A stretch of DNA of 64,000 bases from Enterovibrio gelatinilyticus (GCF_028683095.1 NZ_JAJUBC010000006.1:124001-188000); one strand, 5' to 3'. Positions 1-8,732 are shown, counted from the first letter of the stretch. Numbers and translations are program-made. Notes: generated from the letters alone by a model not told the origin.

Positions 1-56
1 TTGATTGTTTGGCTCTAACCGCGATGTGGACTTATCTACCATTGCGCAATATGAAG

Positions 57-656
57 CTAAGGTCCCAATTTCGCGCCACCATTCGCAAGCCACACCATTT
101 CATTCTCAGTCGACAAGCGACCTAACGATGCGTTGCGCTGAGGAAAGCGTCCAAAGCGCTGTATAATTTCGTAGTGATTCCGTGCCTGCCTGTAGAAATT
201 CTCAAATAAGCCCGCTTCAGACGGCTCCGCTGATTGGCACAATTGACTGAATCTAAACAGCGCCTCTTCTTGGTCTTCCGCGTATTCGGAGTGCTGTAAC
301 GGAGTGTAGAAAAACACCCTTTGAATTGGCAGCAGACTCTGGTCCTGCCCCATCGCTAGCCCTCGCTTACACAACGCAAGCGCAAATTCGTCATAGCGAA
401 AAGCGGCGCTCAGCCCTCGATAGACTCGTCGACTGAACTGATCCAACAAAATGATATGAGCAAGTGCACCAAGTGGTGATTCAAGCCATTGAGAGAGCTT
501 ACCCTCACCCGCCATGCTCACGTAAGGCAAAAAACGTTCACGAATGAAGTTATCCGAACTTTCGTCCCCATAAAGCCACATCGCTTTGATAGTGTCATTG
601 GTTTGTGGCGCTTCTGCGTCTTCAAACCAAAAGTCCAGCACTTCTATGTAATCCAT
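57..656 (-). CDS. DUF924 family protein
   Basis: A protein of about 199 residues of the DUF924 family. These are all-helical, TPR-like proteins of unknown biochemical role, common in proteobacteria. The family signature is visible: an N-terminal VLDFWF motif, a central LILLDQFSRRVYRG block (here HIILLDQFSRRVYRG) and a later FFYTPLQHSE motif. The ATG at 656 is preferred over an in-frame GTG four codons upstream because GGGAG lies five bases before it and family members begin near this point. It stands alone, convergent with nothing visible upstream in the window. Family assignment is confident; function is unknown. Confidence 0.85.
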   Translation of the reverse strand: MDYIEVLDFWFEDAEAPQTNDTIKAMWLYGDESSDNFIRERFLPYVSMAGEGKLSQWLESPLGALAHIILLDQFSRRVYRGLSAAFRYDEFALALCKRGLAMGQDQSLLPIQRVFFYTPLQHSEYAEDQEEALFRFSQLCQSAEPSEAGLFENFYRQARNHYEIIQRFGRFPQRNASLGRLSTENEMVWLANGGAKLGP

Positions 657-898
657 GCTTGCTCCCACGATGCAGGCTTGGCAGCCTTTTCAACGTCACC
701 TTCATTCTCTTTAGCCTAATCCGAAATCAGAAAAACGATGTCTTAATCGCCGATAGGTGTCGGTTTTTGTGATTTTTCTATGACAATTGCGCAATTCCAT
801 TTCATTCCATCATCACAGAGTTTTATCTCTGTCATTGGTTTACATTTATGAAAATTGACAGTAATTTTGAGTGAGTTTGAAAAAGAAGAGAAAACAAA

Positions 899-1333
899 AT
901 GACGTTTGAGCTTCATCCGCGTTTAGAGGCAGATACGACTTGGCTGGGTGATTTTCCACTTTGCCGTATTTTGCTCAGCAAAGAAAACATAGGGCCTTGG
1001 ATTATTTTGGTACCCAAAGTCGATGGAGTCACTGAACTACACCATCTTAGCGATACAGACCAACAGCAATTCATGCGTGAATCCTCACTATTGGCAGCGA
1101 AGCTAGAATTTCACACAAACGCTGACAAGTTAAATATGGGGGCGTTAGGAAACATGGTGCCTCAACTGCATGTACATCATATTGCTCGCTTTCAAGATGA
1201 CGCTGCTTGGCCTGCTCCCGTTTGGGGTAACACTCAAGGAATAACACGAAACGATGAAAGCCAAGCCGCGGTTGTTGAAATGTGGAAAGCACACCTTAAT
1301 GAAATCGACGGGTTTTCACCGGCAACATCGTAA
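899..1333 (+). CDS. HIT domain protein (histidine triad hydrolase-like)
   Basis: A 144-residue protein of the histidine triad superfamily, which binds nucleotides and hydrolyses nucleoside phosphoramidates or dinucleoside polyphosphates. The catalytic motif QLHVHHIARF, an H-x-H-x-H arrangement, sits near residues 88-97, close to its usual relative position. The start is an ATG preceded by a purine-rich stretch (AAGAAGAG). The gene is monocistronic and ends before a bidirectional terminator shared with feoC. The physiological substrate cannot be told from sequence. Confidence 0.85.
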   Translation: MTFELHPRLEADTTWLGDFPLCRILLSKENIGPWIILVPKVDGVTELHHLSDTDQQQFMRESSLLAAKLEFHTNADKLNMGALGNMVPQLHVHHIARFQDDAAWPAPVWGNTQGITRNDESQAAVVEMWKAHLNEIDGFSPATS

Positions 1334-1401
1334 AATTGCTTCTGGGAAATCTCTAAAAAACCAGCCATAGCGTGCCAACATATTGCTGCCCTCTTGCTGG
1401 A

Positions 1402-1440
1402 CAAAAAAAAGCGCAGTCATTATCTCACTGCGCTTTTTCT
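1402..1440. terminator. Bidirectional terminator between the HIT gene and feoC
   Basis: A 9-bp inverted repeat (AAGCGCAGT / ACTGCGCTT, loop of 9) has an A-run on its left and a T-run on its right, so it can terminate transcription from both sides: the HIT gene on plus and feoABC on minus. Confidence 0.85.
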
Positions 1441-1503
1441 ATCGTCGATTTTATCATGATCACGAAGCCAATCACTTAGCCCGTCACCAGTGTATTTCAG
1501 ATT

Positions 1504-1728
1504 TCACTGAATCACAGTGATACCTAGTTCTTGGTTTATCACCCATTGATATCGACGTTCAACACCTCGGCTAGATTGAGATATCGTTGTTTTTAGCAGA
1601 CCTTTTTTGACCCAAACATTTAGCATTGCATCAATGCCATCTTCTGACAGTGAAAAATGTTTTGCCAACTCTGACAGCGAACATTGAGGGTTTGCGCTGA
1701 TATAGTCACGAAGATCATCAAGAATCAT
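1504..1728 (-). CDS. feoC: FeoC, small winged-helix accessory protein of ferrous iron transport
   Basis: A 74-residue protein matching FeoC, which has a winged-helix fold and is thought to assist FeoB complex formation or stability. It starts MILDDLRDYI and carries the helix-turn-helix-like segment LSELAKHFSLSEDGIDAMLNVWVKKG. No cysteine is in the wing region, so the Fe-S cluster motif of enterobacterial FeoC is absent; as I recall, V. cholerae FeoC also lacks it. The gene overlaps the end of feoB by four bases, which implies translational coupling. Assignment rests on position and size as much as sequence. Confidence 0.88.
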   Translation of the reverse strand: MILDDLRDYISANPQCSLSELAKHFSLSEDGIDAMLNVWVKKGLLKTTISQSSRGVERRYQWVINQELGITVIQ

Positions 1729-4007
1729 AATGCCAGTGCATTCCCCACCAACTCTCGCTTGGCTTGGCGTTTAAGCAAATGTATCGCTGCCCACATCACC
1801 ATCAGGCTGCCCGCAATGGCAACGCCACTTTGCATTGGCGTTTCCAAAATCATGCCCACTTGATAAACCAATGTTGAACAGACAATAGCGAGCAACATGG
1901 TCCAACTGCCAATAAACGCGGCAAATGGACGACCAAACTCACGCACGTATGCACCCATTGCTGCCACACACGGTGTATAAAGCAATATAAACACCAAATA
2001 TGCAAAGGCACTTGCCGCTGTGAAATTCACGCTTAGGTTAGCAAAGATGCTCAAATCAACATCTTGCTCTTCTGCCACAGCTTGTTGATCGGGTAAATCA
2101 CCAACATCAAGCCCCAAAGGATCAGAAAAGTTAAGTCCTAACAGGTTTTCGGGAATTGTCTGCAGTGCCGTTTGTAAACTCGCAATAAGATCATAGTCAG
2201 ACACACCGGCATCACTTGGCGATGCATAGAGATTGTTTAGCGTCCCTACGACAGCTTCTTTTGCAAAGATCCCGGTAATGATACCGACGGTGGCAGGCCA
2301 GTTATCTTCTTGAATACCGATTGGCGCAAATATCGGGGTCACAGTCTGAGCAACTTTAGACAGCACTGAGTTCTCTGAATCTTGGTTTCCAAAAGATCCA
2401 TCAGTACCCAGAGAGTTCATGAAGCTCAGCACGGTCACCACGACCACGATGGTCTTCCCTGCGCCCAACACGAAACGTTTTAGCTTGTGCCAAGTTTTAA
2501 GTCCAACATCTTTCAAACGAGGCCATTCATAGCGCGGCATTTCCATCATAAATGCATCACTATCACCTGGATAGATTGTGCGTCTAAGCACCATGCCGGT
2601 AAATACCGCCATCGCAATACCCAAAAGGTAAAGTAAGAACACCACGTTCTGGCCATTTTCAGGGAAGAAAGCCGCTGCAAACAGCGCATAGACTGGCAAA
2701 CGAGCGCCACATGACATAAAAGGTGCCATTGCCGCTGCCAGTCGGCGCTCCCGCTCTTGGTCAAGCGTTCGCGTTGCCATGATCGCCGGAACATTGCACC
2801 CAAAACCCAAAACTAATGGAACGAATGCTTTGCCCGGCAAGCCGATTTTTTGCATCGCTTTGTCCAACACAAAGGCAGCACGAGCCATGTAACCAGAGCT
2901 TTCGAGCAAAGACATAAACAGATAGAGACAGGCAATAACGGGGATAAAGGTTGCGACGGTTTGAATACCACCCCCTACGCCATCAGCCAACAAGGTGACC
3001 AACCATACTGGCAAGTGACTATCCAATAAGAAATGCGCACCATCGACCAGCAATGCGCCGGTGCTGATATCAAAGAAATCAATAAAAGCGCTGCCTATGT
3101 TTATCGAAAACATAAACATCAAATACATAATGAGGAAAAAGATGGGTAAGCCAAAATAGCGGCTCAAAATGACGTTGTCTATCGCATCGGTAATACGCGC
3201 TTTAAGCGGGATGATCTGCTTTTTACACTGATGACAGATTTCAGCGACTTTCGAATAGCGCACATTCGCGATAACAAGGTCGACGTCGACCTTCTCAAGT
3301 TGTTTCTCACGCACATTATTTAGCAAGGTGTGCGTTTCGACCGCCATTTGATTGAGTAACGCACGATCGCCAGTCAAAAGGCGAATCGATTTAGCCCTTT
3401 CATACGTTGCACCTTGCTGCTGCAAACCGACAGACAGCGTAGAAATGGAAGATTCCACATCAATACCGTAATCCAGCGAGATCGCAGAAAGAGGTTCACT
3501 ACTATTAATTGTTTCAGACAGGGCGACTTTAAGCGCACTAACTGACAAAGGGTCTGTCGCTGTGACACTCATAACAGGACAACCCAATGCTTGAGCCAGT
3601 CGTTCTGTATCGAGATGAAAACCTTGTTGGCTAACGATATCCATCTTGTTCAAAACGACAACCATTGGTCGTCCTAACTCACGTAACTGCAGCGTAAGGT
3701 ACAAGCTTCTTTCGAGACAACTCGCATCAAGCACGTTAATGATCAAATCACTAGGCAATGAAAATAGCGCAGAAATAGCGATTGACTCATCAAGGCTGTT
3801 CTCACCATCGGCATTGTCTAATGTGTATATGCCCGGTAAGTCCGTCAATGCACATGCGTCTTCACCAAGGAGTGCAGTGCCGGTTTTTTTATCAACCGTG
3901 ACACCTGCCCAGTTGCCAATCTCTTGTCGGCTCCCAGTCAAGCGGTTAAACAGCGTGGTTTTACCCGAGTTAGGGTTACCAACGGTTAGTAACTGCTTAC
4001 TTTGCAT
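1725..4007 (-). CDS. feoB: FeoB, ferrous iron transport GTPase/permease
   Basis: A 760-residue inner-membrane Fe(II) transporter. The N-terminal G domain shows G1 (GNPNSGKTT, residues 10-18), G3 (DLPG, about 57-60) and G4 (NKMD, about 120). A GDI-like linker follows. The C-terminal transmembrane half has Gate motifs with conserved cysteines (for example GFGCNVPAIMATR and APFMSCGARLPVY), and the length is normal for the family. It overlaps feoA by 11 bases and feoC by 4, forming one operon on the minus strand. Regulation by Fur is inferred from the site upstream of feoA. Confidence 0.97.
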   Translation of the reverse strand: MQSKQLLTVGNPNSGKTTLFNRLTGSRQEIGNWAGVTVDKKTGTALLGEDACALTDLPGIYTLDNADGENSLDESIAISALFSLPSDLIINVLDASCLERSLYLTLQLRELGRPMVVVLNKMDIVSQQGFHLDTERLAQALGCPVMSVTATDPLSVSALKVALSETINSSEPLSAISLDYGIDVESSISTLSVGLQQQGATYERAKSIRLLTGDRALLNQMAVETHTLLNNVREKQLEKVDVDLVIANVRYSKVAEICHQCKKQIIPLKARITDAIDNVILSRYFGLPIFFLIMYLMFMFSINIGSAFIDFFDISTGALLVDGAHFLLDSHLPVWLVTLLADGVGGGIQTVATFIPVIACLYLFMSLLESSGYMARAAFVLDKAMQKIGLPGKAFVPLVLGFGCNVPAIMATRTLDQERERRLAAAMAPFMSCGARLPVYALFAAAFFPENGQNVVFLLYLLGIAMAVFTGMVLRRTIYPGDSDAFMMEMPRYEWPRLKDVGLKTWHKLKRFVLGAGKTIVVVVTVLSFMNSLGTDGSFGNQDSENSVLSKVAQTVTPIFAPIGIQEDNWPATVGIITGIFAKEAVVGTLNNLYASPSDAGVSDYDLIASLQTALQTIPENLLGLNFSDPLGLDVGDLPDQQAVAEEQDVDLSIFANLSVNFTAASAFAYLVFILLYTPCVAAMGAYVREFGRPFAAFIGSWTMLLAIVCSTLVYQVGMILETPMQSGVAIAGSLMVMWAAIHLLKRQAKRELVGNALAL

Positions 4008-4230
4008 GCATCGTTACCTCAATTTGATTGGCTAAACTCTTTCGAAGCGCAATATCGCAACCAAGGACACGGATTTGTATTGGATCCCCCATCGGCGCAA
4101 GGCGAATAACCTGAACATCCGTATCTGGCAACAACCCCATAGCCATTAACTTCTTGCGTGGTATAGAAGGCACACTCGACAGTGACACTACCTGCCCGCT
4201 CAAACCCGGTTTTAGCTCCGAAAGCTTCAT
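3997..4230 (-). CDS. feoA: FeoA, SH3-like accessory protein of ferrous iron transport
   Basis: A 77-residue cytoplasmic protein with an SH3-like fold that is needed for FeoB function. It has the typical opening MKLSELKPGLSGQV and central LMAMGLLPDTDVQVIRLAPMGDP. The start at 4230 is chosen because the upstream in-frame extension of ten residues is hydrophobic, not part of the family, and overlaps the Fur box. It is the first gene of feoABC. Confidence 0.95.
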   Translation of the reverse strand: MKLSELKPGLSGQVVSLSSVPSIPRKKLMAMGLLPDTDVQVIRLAPMGDPIQIRVLGCDIALRKSLANQIEVTMHAK

Positions 4231-4242
4231 AATCACAACCCA

Positions 4243-4261
4243 AATGAGAATCATAAACATT
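4243..4261. promoter_or_regulatory. Probable Fur box of feoABC
   Basis: The 19 bases AATGAGAATCATAAACATT agree with the 19-bp Vibrio-style Fur consensus (AATGANAATNATTNTCATT) at all but two of the defined positions. The site lies 13-31 bases upstream of the feoA ATG. Iron-dependent repression of feo by Fur is established in related bacteria; here it is inferred. Confidence 0.65.
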
Positions 4262-4607
4262 TACGAGCAAAGTATTGCAAAATGTTGCAATAGGAAAGTT
4301 GTTTTTGATCAATAAAACCTTGGCTGTTGCACAATGAAGAAAACGCAACTCGTCAAATACGTCAAATCCATTGTCAATCTCGTGAAAATCTCAACGAGAT
4401 TGACCAATTTCAAGACTCAGGTGAAAGCAAAAATGAAGTAACACCCCCCTACCAATATCGTTAATTTCGTCAATTAATTGGCATTAGTGTGTTTTTGTTG
4501 ACGATAAATATTGGACTGAGTCCAAAAAATATCGAGGTTTTTAATCGGAATGAAATAATGGCGGGAAATTACTATGCCGAGAAAGGGATGAACCGTTTTA
4601 ATGAACT
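4261..4607. other. Intergenic region between feoA and tfoR
   Basis: This holds the start of the feo promoter region on one side and the tfoR upstream region on the other. There are three dyads: a perfect 11-bp inverted repeat (arms 4373-4383 and 4394-4404), an AT-rich TTAATT-5-AATTAA at 4461-4477, and a perfect 15-bp palindrome TTGGACTGAGTCCAA at 4511-4525. Any of these could be regulator sites; none is proven. The short open frames here lack ribosome sites and similarity to known families. Confidence 0.5.
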
Positions 4608-4715
4608 CAAGTTAATTCCAGACGGTGTGAGGGACTCCCACACACCTCCGGCAGCAAGCGAAGGTGTCTTTGACGCCCGTGGTATAGTCAGTCGGCTATA
4701 CCACGCTCTTTTTTT
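4608..4715 (+). ncRNA. tfoR: TfoR-like small RNA (chitin-induced regulator of tfoX translation)
   Basis: In V. cholerae the sRNA TfoR, about 100 nt long, is encoded between feoA (VC2078) and the tfoS gene (VC2080). It activates translation of tfoX, the competence regulator. The same gap here holds an RNA-like element on the plus strand: a TTTAAT -10-like box at 4597-4602, a hairpin at 4624-4646 (GGTGTG/CACACC plus GGG/CCC), an unpaired middle, and a strong terminator at 4678-4715. A start near 4609 gives about 106 nt. The 5' end is estimated; identity rests on synteny, size and structure, with no alignment run. Confidence 0.78.
4678..4715 (+). terminator. Intrinsic terminator of the TfoR-like RNA
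   Basis: A perfect 10-bp stem (CGTGGTATAG / CTATACCACG) with an 8-base loop is followed by CTC and a run of T on the plus strand. No coding gene on the plus strand precedes it, which supports an independent small transcript. Confidence 0.88.
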
Positions 4716-4749
4716 CATGCATCCCTTCTTGTTGTATAAATCAAAATCA

Positions 4750-7560
4750 TCAAACTTCTCGACTTTCACATCTCTCTCGAAATTGCGATGGCGTATAGCC
4801 ATACTTTGCTTTAAATGACTTCGTGAAGTAAGACGGCTCATTAAAACCACAAGCTATGGCGACATTAACTATTTTATCACCTTGATACAGCATGCGTTGC
4901 GCATTCGCTAAACGTGCAGAAATGAGCGCTTCTTTAAACGTATAACCAAACTCTGATTTAAAACGTCGCTGCAAGCTTCTCTCCGATGTGAAAAACGCTT
5001 TCGCCAATACAGCAAGTGAGAAATCTGGATCATGAAAGTGGGTGGAAATCGTTTCTAGAACATCCTTTTGCCATTGCGTCTGTTCTAGGCATTTTCCCTC
5101 TTTCTTTTCTAACGTTTCTATTCCCATTCTATCTTTCGCATCAGCATATTGTAGAAATTGCCAAAAGTGCCCATCGTGTAGCACGTCAAATTCAGACGTA
5201 TTAGCTATTGCTGTCTTTTCTGCGTGATCCTGGCTTGTCTTTTTAATCAACGATTCACGTCTATCAATCTCAATGACTTTTTGATGCACGGTATGGCGAA
5301 GTTGGAGGTTGTGTAATTTCACCAATTCCGTTTTACGACGGTAGTACCAAATAACAAACAGCGATAATGCCATAATGACGAGTAATACAGCCCCTAAGCG
5401 TAGATACCAGGGAGAAACAACATCCAAGGTAATCAATGCACGTTCAATTGTTTGCCCGCCCTGTGAACGCTCTCTTATCATCAATCTATATGCGCCTGAC
5501 TCCAAAGCGCTGAATTGCAAATGCTGATCTTTAGTTTCATTCCAGTACTCTGCACTCGCCCCCTCTAAGCGATAAATCAACCCCTCATATTGTCGAAAAG
5601 GCATCTTCCCAATATCGAACATCACCGATGACTTACTTGGTATAGAAACCTGATCTAACGTGATGGCACCCAATCGCCACGGCTTCCCATTAACAGAAAC
5701 TGACCCTATGGTTGATGTGCGTAAGGGGGCATCAAACAATTCTGTTAGTTTGTTAGCAGGTAATAAGAAGACACCATAATCACTTGCAACCAATAGCGAC
5801 TCATTGACCAAAGCGCATAGCTCCCGATTATTAGCAGCTAATGATGACCGATGCCCAGCTTCTATATGGTGCAGTTGTCCCGAGATCAAACCGAAGCGCT
5901 CTATGCCTTTCGTCGTGATGGCATATGCAAAGTTTTCGGACATCGCTAAACACTGTTCATCCGTGTCTGGCTGACTGCCAAACACCCTTTCAGGCTCTCT
6001 GGCTCCGTCAATCGGATATTGATAGACCCCTTTTGTCGTCAGTAACCAAAGGTCATCTTTCTTGCCCAAACTAACAGAAAGAACACTGCCAATGCTCTCT
6101 CGAGACAACCTTTGCTGAAATCGCCCATCAAAATAAAAATGAAGGCCATCGCTTGCACCCAGCCACGATCCTTTTTCATCAAGATCGAGCACGGCATTTA
6201 ACTGCGCGTTTCTTTGTGCCGACCAATCAGCGCCAAAATTGATAACAGTTTGGCTATCCGGCCAAAAACGGAAGACTTGTTGTTCAGTCACCAACCAAAG
6301 CGAGTGGCTATCTGCAACAATGTTATCAAAGGCAATCCCTTTGAGGCTTTCAGGTACATTATCCATACTGGTTTTCAATGTACGCGGATTCAAAGAATAC
6401 AAGCCAGACGCGGAAGCAACCCAGAGGGAATCAGACAAGGCAACCATTTCTTCGATAGTAAAATCAAGCTTGGTTGAATCAAGAAGGTCAAGGTTCTCAT
6501 CAAGCACAATCACCTTACTTTTAGCGCCTATGTAATGCTTGCCATGCAAGGTCACCAGAGAAGAAATAGAAGTATATCCCCAGTCTGGGAAATGCTGTGA
6601 CAGCGCGAATCGACGAATATCTTTCGAACGGGGAGAGTGGTAGTTCAATCCAGAATCTGTAGAGATCCACATTTCTCCAGCCCTCCCAGTATCAATATCC
6701 GTGATTTTGTCTCCCGAAAGGCTGAATTGATCATCGGTGTTGCTTTCAATCATGAACAAATTGACCGCATCACTGTCCCTACCCTCACTAAGGTAAAGCC
6801 CCTGATTCGTTCCAACCCATAAGCCGTCGCTATTTTCAGTGATTGCGGATATCGTCAAGCCGTCTAAATGCCGTGAAACTATGTTCCCATCGACAACTTG
6901 CACCAGGCCAGTGTCAAAACCTATCCATAACGTACGCCTACTGTAATGAGCTGAAATTACTTCATTTTCTTCTAACCGATACAATAACCGCTCTGAAACC
7001 ATATCAATCAGTGCTGAATCACTTAAACCCATTAAGTTATCCTCACTGACGAAGAATTGCTTCAACGGCAAATGACCAAGGTCTTTAGGGGCATTTATTC
7101 CCTCAACAAATTGATACAAATTTGAGGATGTTGATACCCACAAGGTGTGCTGAAAAACCTGTATATCAGAGGCTAAAACGCCATCTCCGAGTGGAACTTC
7201 GACCAGTGTATTCGCAGCAACATCAAAACGAAAAAGTGTGCGACTGGCGATAAACCACAAGGAGTTATCAAACATCTCAATACGAGAAATACTGTTTTCG
7301 GGAAGCGAAATGAAATCGGAAAGCTGATGGTAGTGAACGCCATCATAAAAGCTCACCGCACCATCACTATCGAGCAACCAAACACCATGATTGGGCACAT
7401 ATTCAATATCGACAACCTTGTCGACATCATCTGGGCTGGAAAAAGGAAAAGCGTAGAAGATAGGAGACGCAATAACCTTTGATGGTGTAATAGACAACAC
7501 CAACAAGAGAAAAAACGTCCATATTGAGCCAGCGATACGATAGTGAATTCGAGAAAACAT
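4750..7560 (-). CDS. tfoS: TfoS, membrane-anchored AraC-type chitin sensor/transcription activator
   Basis: A 936-residue one-component regulator. It shows an N-terminal signal/anchor segment (1-32), a long periplasmic region with repeated LWVGTNQGLY- and MWISTDSGL-type blades (a two-component-regulator beta-propeller, about 40-630), a Y_Y_Y-like domain (about 645-715) and a transmembrane helix near 718-738. A charged helical linker leads to a C-terminal AraC double helix-turn-helix (about 829-936, ending with the CGFNEPSYFTKSFKAKYG motif). No kinase or receiver domain is present. In V. cholerae TfoS senses chitin oligosaccharides and directly activates tfoR, which lies just beyond its 3' end here. 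The match in architecture and position is strong. Confidence 0.9.
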   Translation of the reverse strand: MFSRIHYRIAGSIWTFFLLLVLSITPSKVIASPIFYAFPFSSPDDVDKVVDIEYVPNHGVWLLDSDGAVSFYDGVHYHQLSDFISLPENSISRIEMFDNSLWFIASRTLFRFDVAANTLVEVPLGDGVLASDIQVFQHTLWVSTSSNLYQFVEGINAPKDLGHLPLKQFFVSEDNLMGLSDSALIDMVSERLLYRLEENEVISAHYSRRTLWIGFDTGLVQVVDGNIVSRHLDGLTISAITENSDGLWVGTNQGLYLSEGRDSDAVNLFMIESNTDDQFSLSGDKITDIDTGRAGEMWISTDSGLNYHSPRSKDIRRFALSQHFPDWGYTSISSLVTLHGKHYIGAKSKVIVLDENLDLLDSTKLDFTIEEMVALSDSLWVASASGLYSLNPRTLKTSMDNVPESLKGIAFDNIVADSHSLWLVTEQQVFRFWPDSQTVINFGADWSAQRNAQLNAVLDLDEKGSWLGASDGLHFYFDGRFQQRLSRESIGSVLSVSLGKKDDLWLLTTKGVYQYPIDGAREPERVFGSQPDTDEQCLAMSENFAYAITTKGIERFGLISGQLHHIEAGHRSSLAANNRELCALVNESLLVASDYGVFLLPANKLTELFDAPLRTSTIGSVSVNGKPWRLGAITLDQVSIPSKSSVMFDIGKMPFRQYEGLIYRLEGASAEYWNETKDQHLQFSALESGAYRLMIRERSQGGQTIERALITLDVVSPWYLRLGAVLLVIMALSLFVIWYYRRKTELVKLHNLQLRHTVHQKVIEIDRRESLIKKTSQDHAEKTAIANTSEFDVLHDGHFWQFLQYADAKDRMGIETLEKKEGKCLEQTQWQKDVLETISTHFHDPDFSLAVLAKAFFTSERSLQRRFKSEFGYTFKEALISARLANAQRMLYQGDKIVNVAIACGFNEPSYFTKSFKAKYGYTPSQFRERCESREV

Positions 7561-7753
7561 CTTTAACTAAATATTATTGTGATGTTTCAATATCTTCGCA
7601 GTTTTCCGTGAAAGTTTAGTTGATCAAAAACACCTATGCGATGCATATCACAAGGGCATGTTTGAGCCGCAAGCGACCCAAATAACCCCACGACTCATTC
7701 ATTACAGGCATCGCCGCAGGGATCGCCGCAGGGATCGTTCGGCTCTATTAGAC

Positions 7754-8656
7754 TTACCGAGCAAAGCAATCAATATAGCTGTTACCTAAAGCAGCAAGAA
7801 AGTCCACATAGCGATTTTCTTTCAATGATAAGTCTTGCGCCATTGGATCAAGCACTGCGATTTTTGCACTTGTCCCTTTGGTGACACTCTCGACCAGACC
7901 CGGATTGAACTGAGGCTCAGTAAATACGCATTGGGCTTGATGATCCATTAAGGCACTTCTGATTGAGACTAATGTCCTCGCTCCAGGCTTTCTATCGGGG
8001 TTGATAGTCAAATGCCCTGTTGGTTTCAAACCAAATGCGGTTTCAAAATAGCCATACCCGTCATGAAATAGGTAGTAGCCTTTTGAGGGGTTGCTATTAA
8101 GTTTTTCAGCAATGCTTAACTGCACACTTTCAATCTCGGCCAAAAATCTGTCGTAGTTTTGTTGGTATTGAGCAGCGTGCTCAGGATCACTGTCAGAGAG
8201 AGCGATTTGTATTGCCTTACCGATAACTTTACTCTGCTCTGGGCCAAGCCAAAGGTGACCATCAATACCGTCATGACTGTGGTCGTGCCCATCGTGTTGA
8301 TCATGGCCTCCCTCATCAAAATAGCGCACAGGCATGCCTTCAAACGTCGAGAGTCGAAGTGCATTCGTATGGCCATTCAGCATTTTTTCAAGGAAGAGTT
8401 CCAACTCTGGACCGACCCAAACAATCAGGTCTGCCTGATGTAGTTTCTTCACATCTGAAGGCTTGAGTGCGTAGTCATGAGGTGACGCATTATCAGGAAG
8501 TAAAACATCCACGTCAGCATACTCGCCGGCGATATCATGCGCGATTAACCCAATCGGCTTGATCGTGGTGACAATGTTGAGAGGCGAAGCTTTGACCCCA
8601 ACAGAAAAAAGAAACAGAATCATCGTTAAGAATTGCATATAACGTACGGCGTTCAT
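7754..8656 (-). CDS. znuA: ZnuA, periplasmic zinc-binding protein of the ZnuABC importer
   Basis: A 300-residue cluster A-I solute-binding protein that delivers Zn(II) to ZnuBC. A signal peptide covers about residues 1-23. Metal-ligand histidines are visible in SPHDYALKPSD, in HLWLGP and in the later HDGYGYFE segment. Between the first two is a His/Asp-rich loop (about 118-132) typical of zinc rather than manganese binders. It is divergent from znuCB, with a Zur box between them. Confidence 0.95.
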   Translation of the reverse strand: MNAVRYMQFLTMILFLFSVGVKASPLNIVTTIKPIGLIAHDIAGEYADVDVLLPDNASPHDYALKPSDVKKLHQADLIVWVGPELELFLEKMLNGHTNALRLSTFEGMPVRYFDEGGHDQHDGHDHSHDGIDGHLWLGPEQSKVIGKAIQIALSDSDPEHAAQYQQNYDRFLAEIESVQLSIAEKLNSNPSKGYYLFHDGYGYFETAFGLKPTGHLTINPDRKPGARTLVSIRSALMDHQAQCVFTEPQFNPGLVESVTKGTSAKIAVLDPMAQDLSLKENRYVDFLAALGNSYIDCFAR

Positions 8657-8686
8657 GGTTTTAGGGCCAACATTTAAAAACTGAAA

Positions 8687-8709
8687 GAAATGTAATATTA
8701 TAACATTTC
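8687..8709. promoter_or_regulatory. Zur box in the znuA/znuCB divergent promoter
   Basis: A 23-bp near-perfect palindrome with arms GAAATGT and ACATTTC around an AT-rich centre. It is one or two bases from the enterobacterial Zur consensus as I recall it. It lies 31 bases upstream of znuA and 23 upstream of znuC, so one site can repress both transcripts when zinc is ample. Confidence 0.88.
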
Positions 8710-8732
8710 AATTTAAACATCATGCTCAATTT

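Noticed and set aside
4489-4818. Open frame of 109 codons covering the tfoR region on plus, and a partly overlapping minus frame
   Set aside because: No ribosome site or family resemblance; the plus frame runs through the tfoR terminator hairpin and into tfoS, so it is explained by the RNA gene and the opposite coding sequence.
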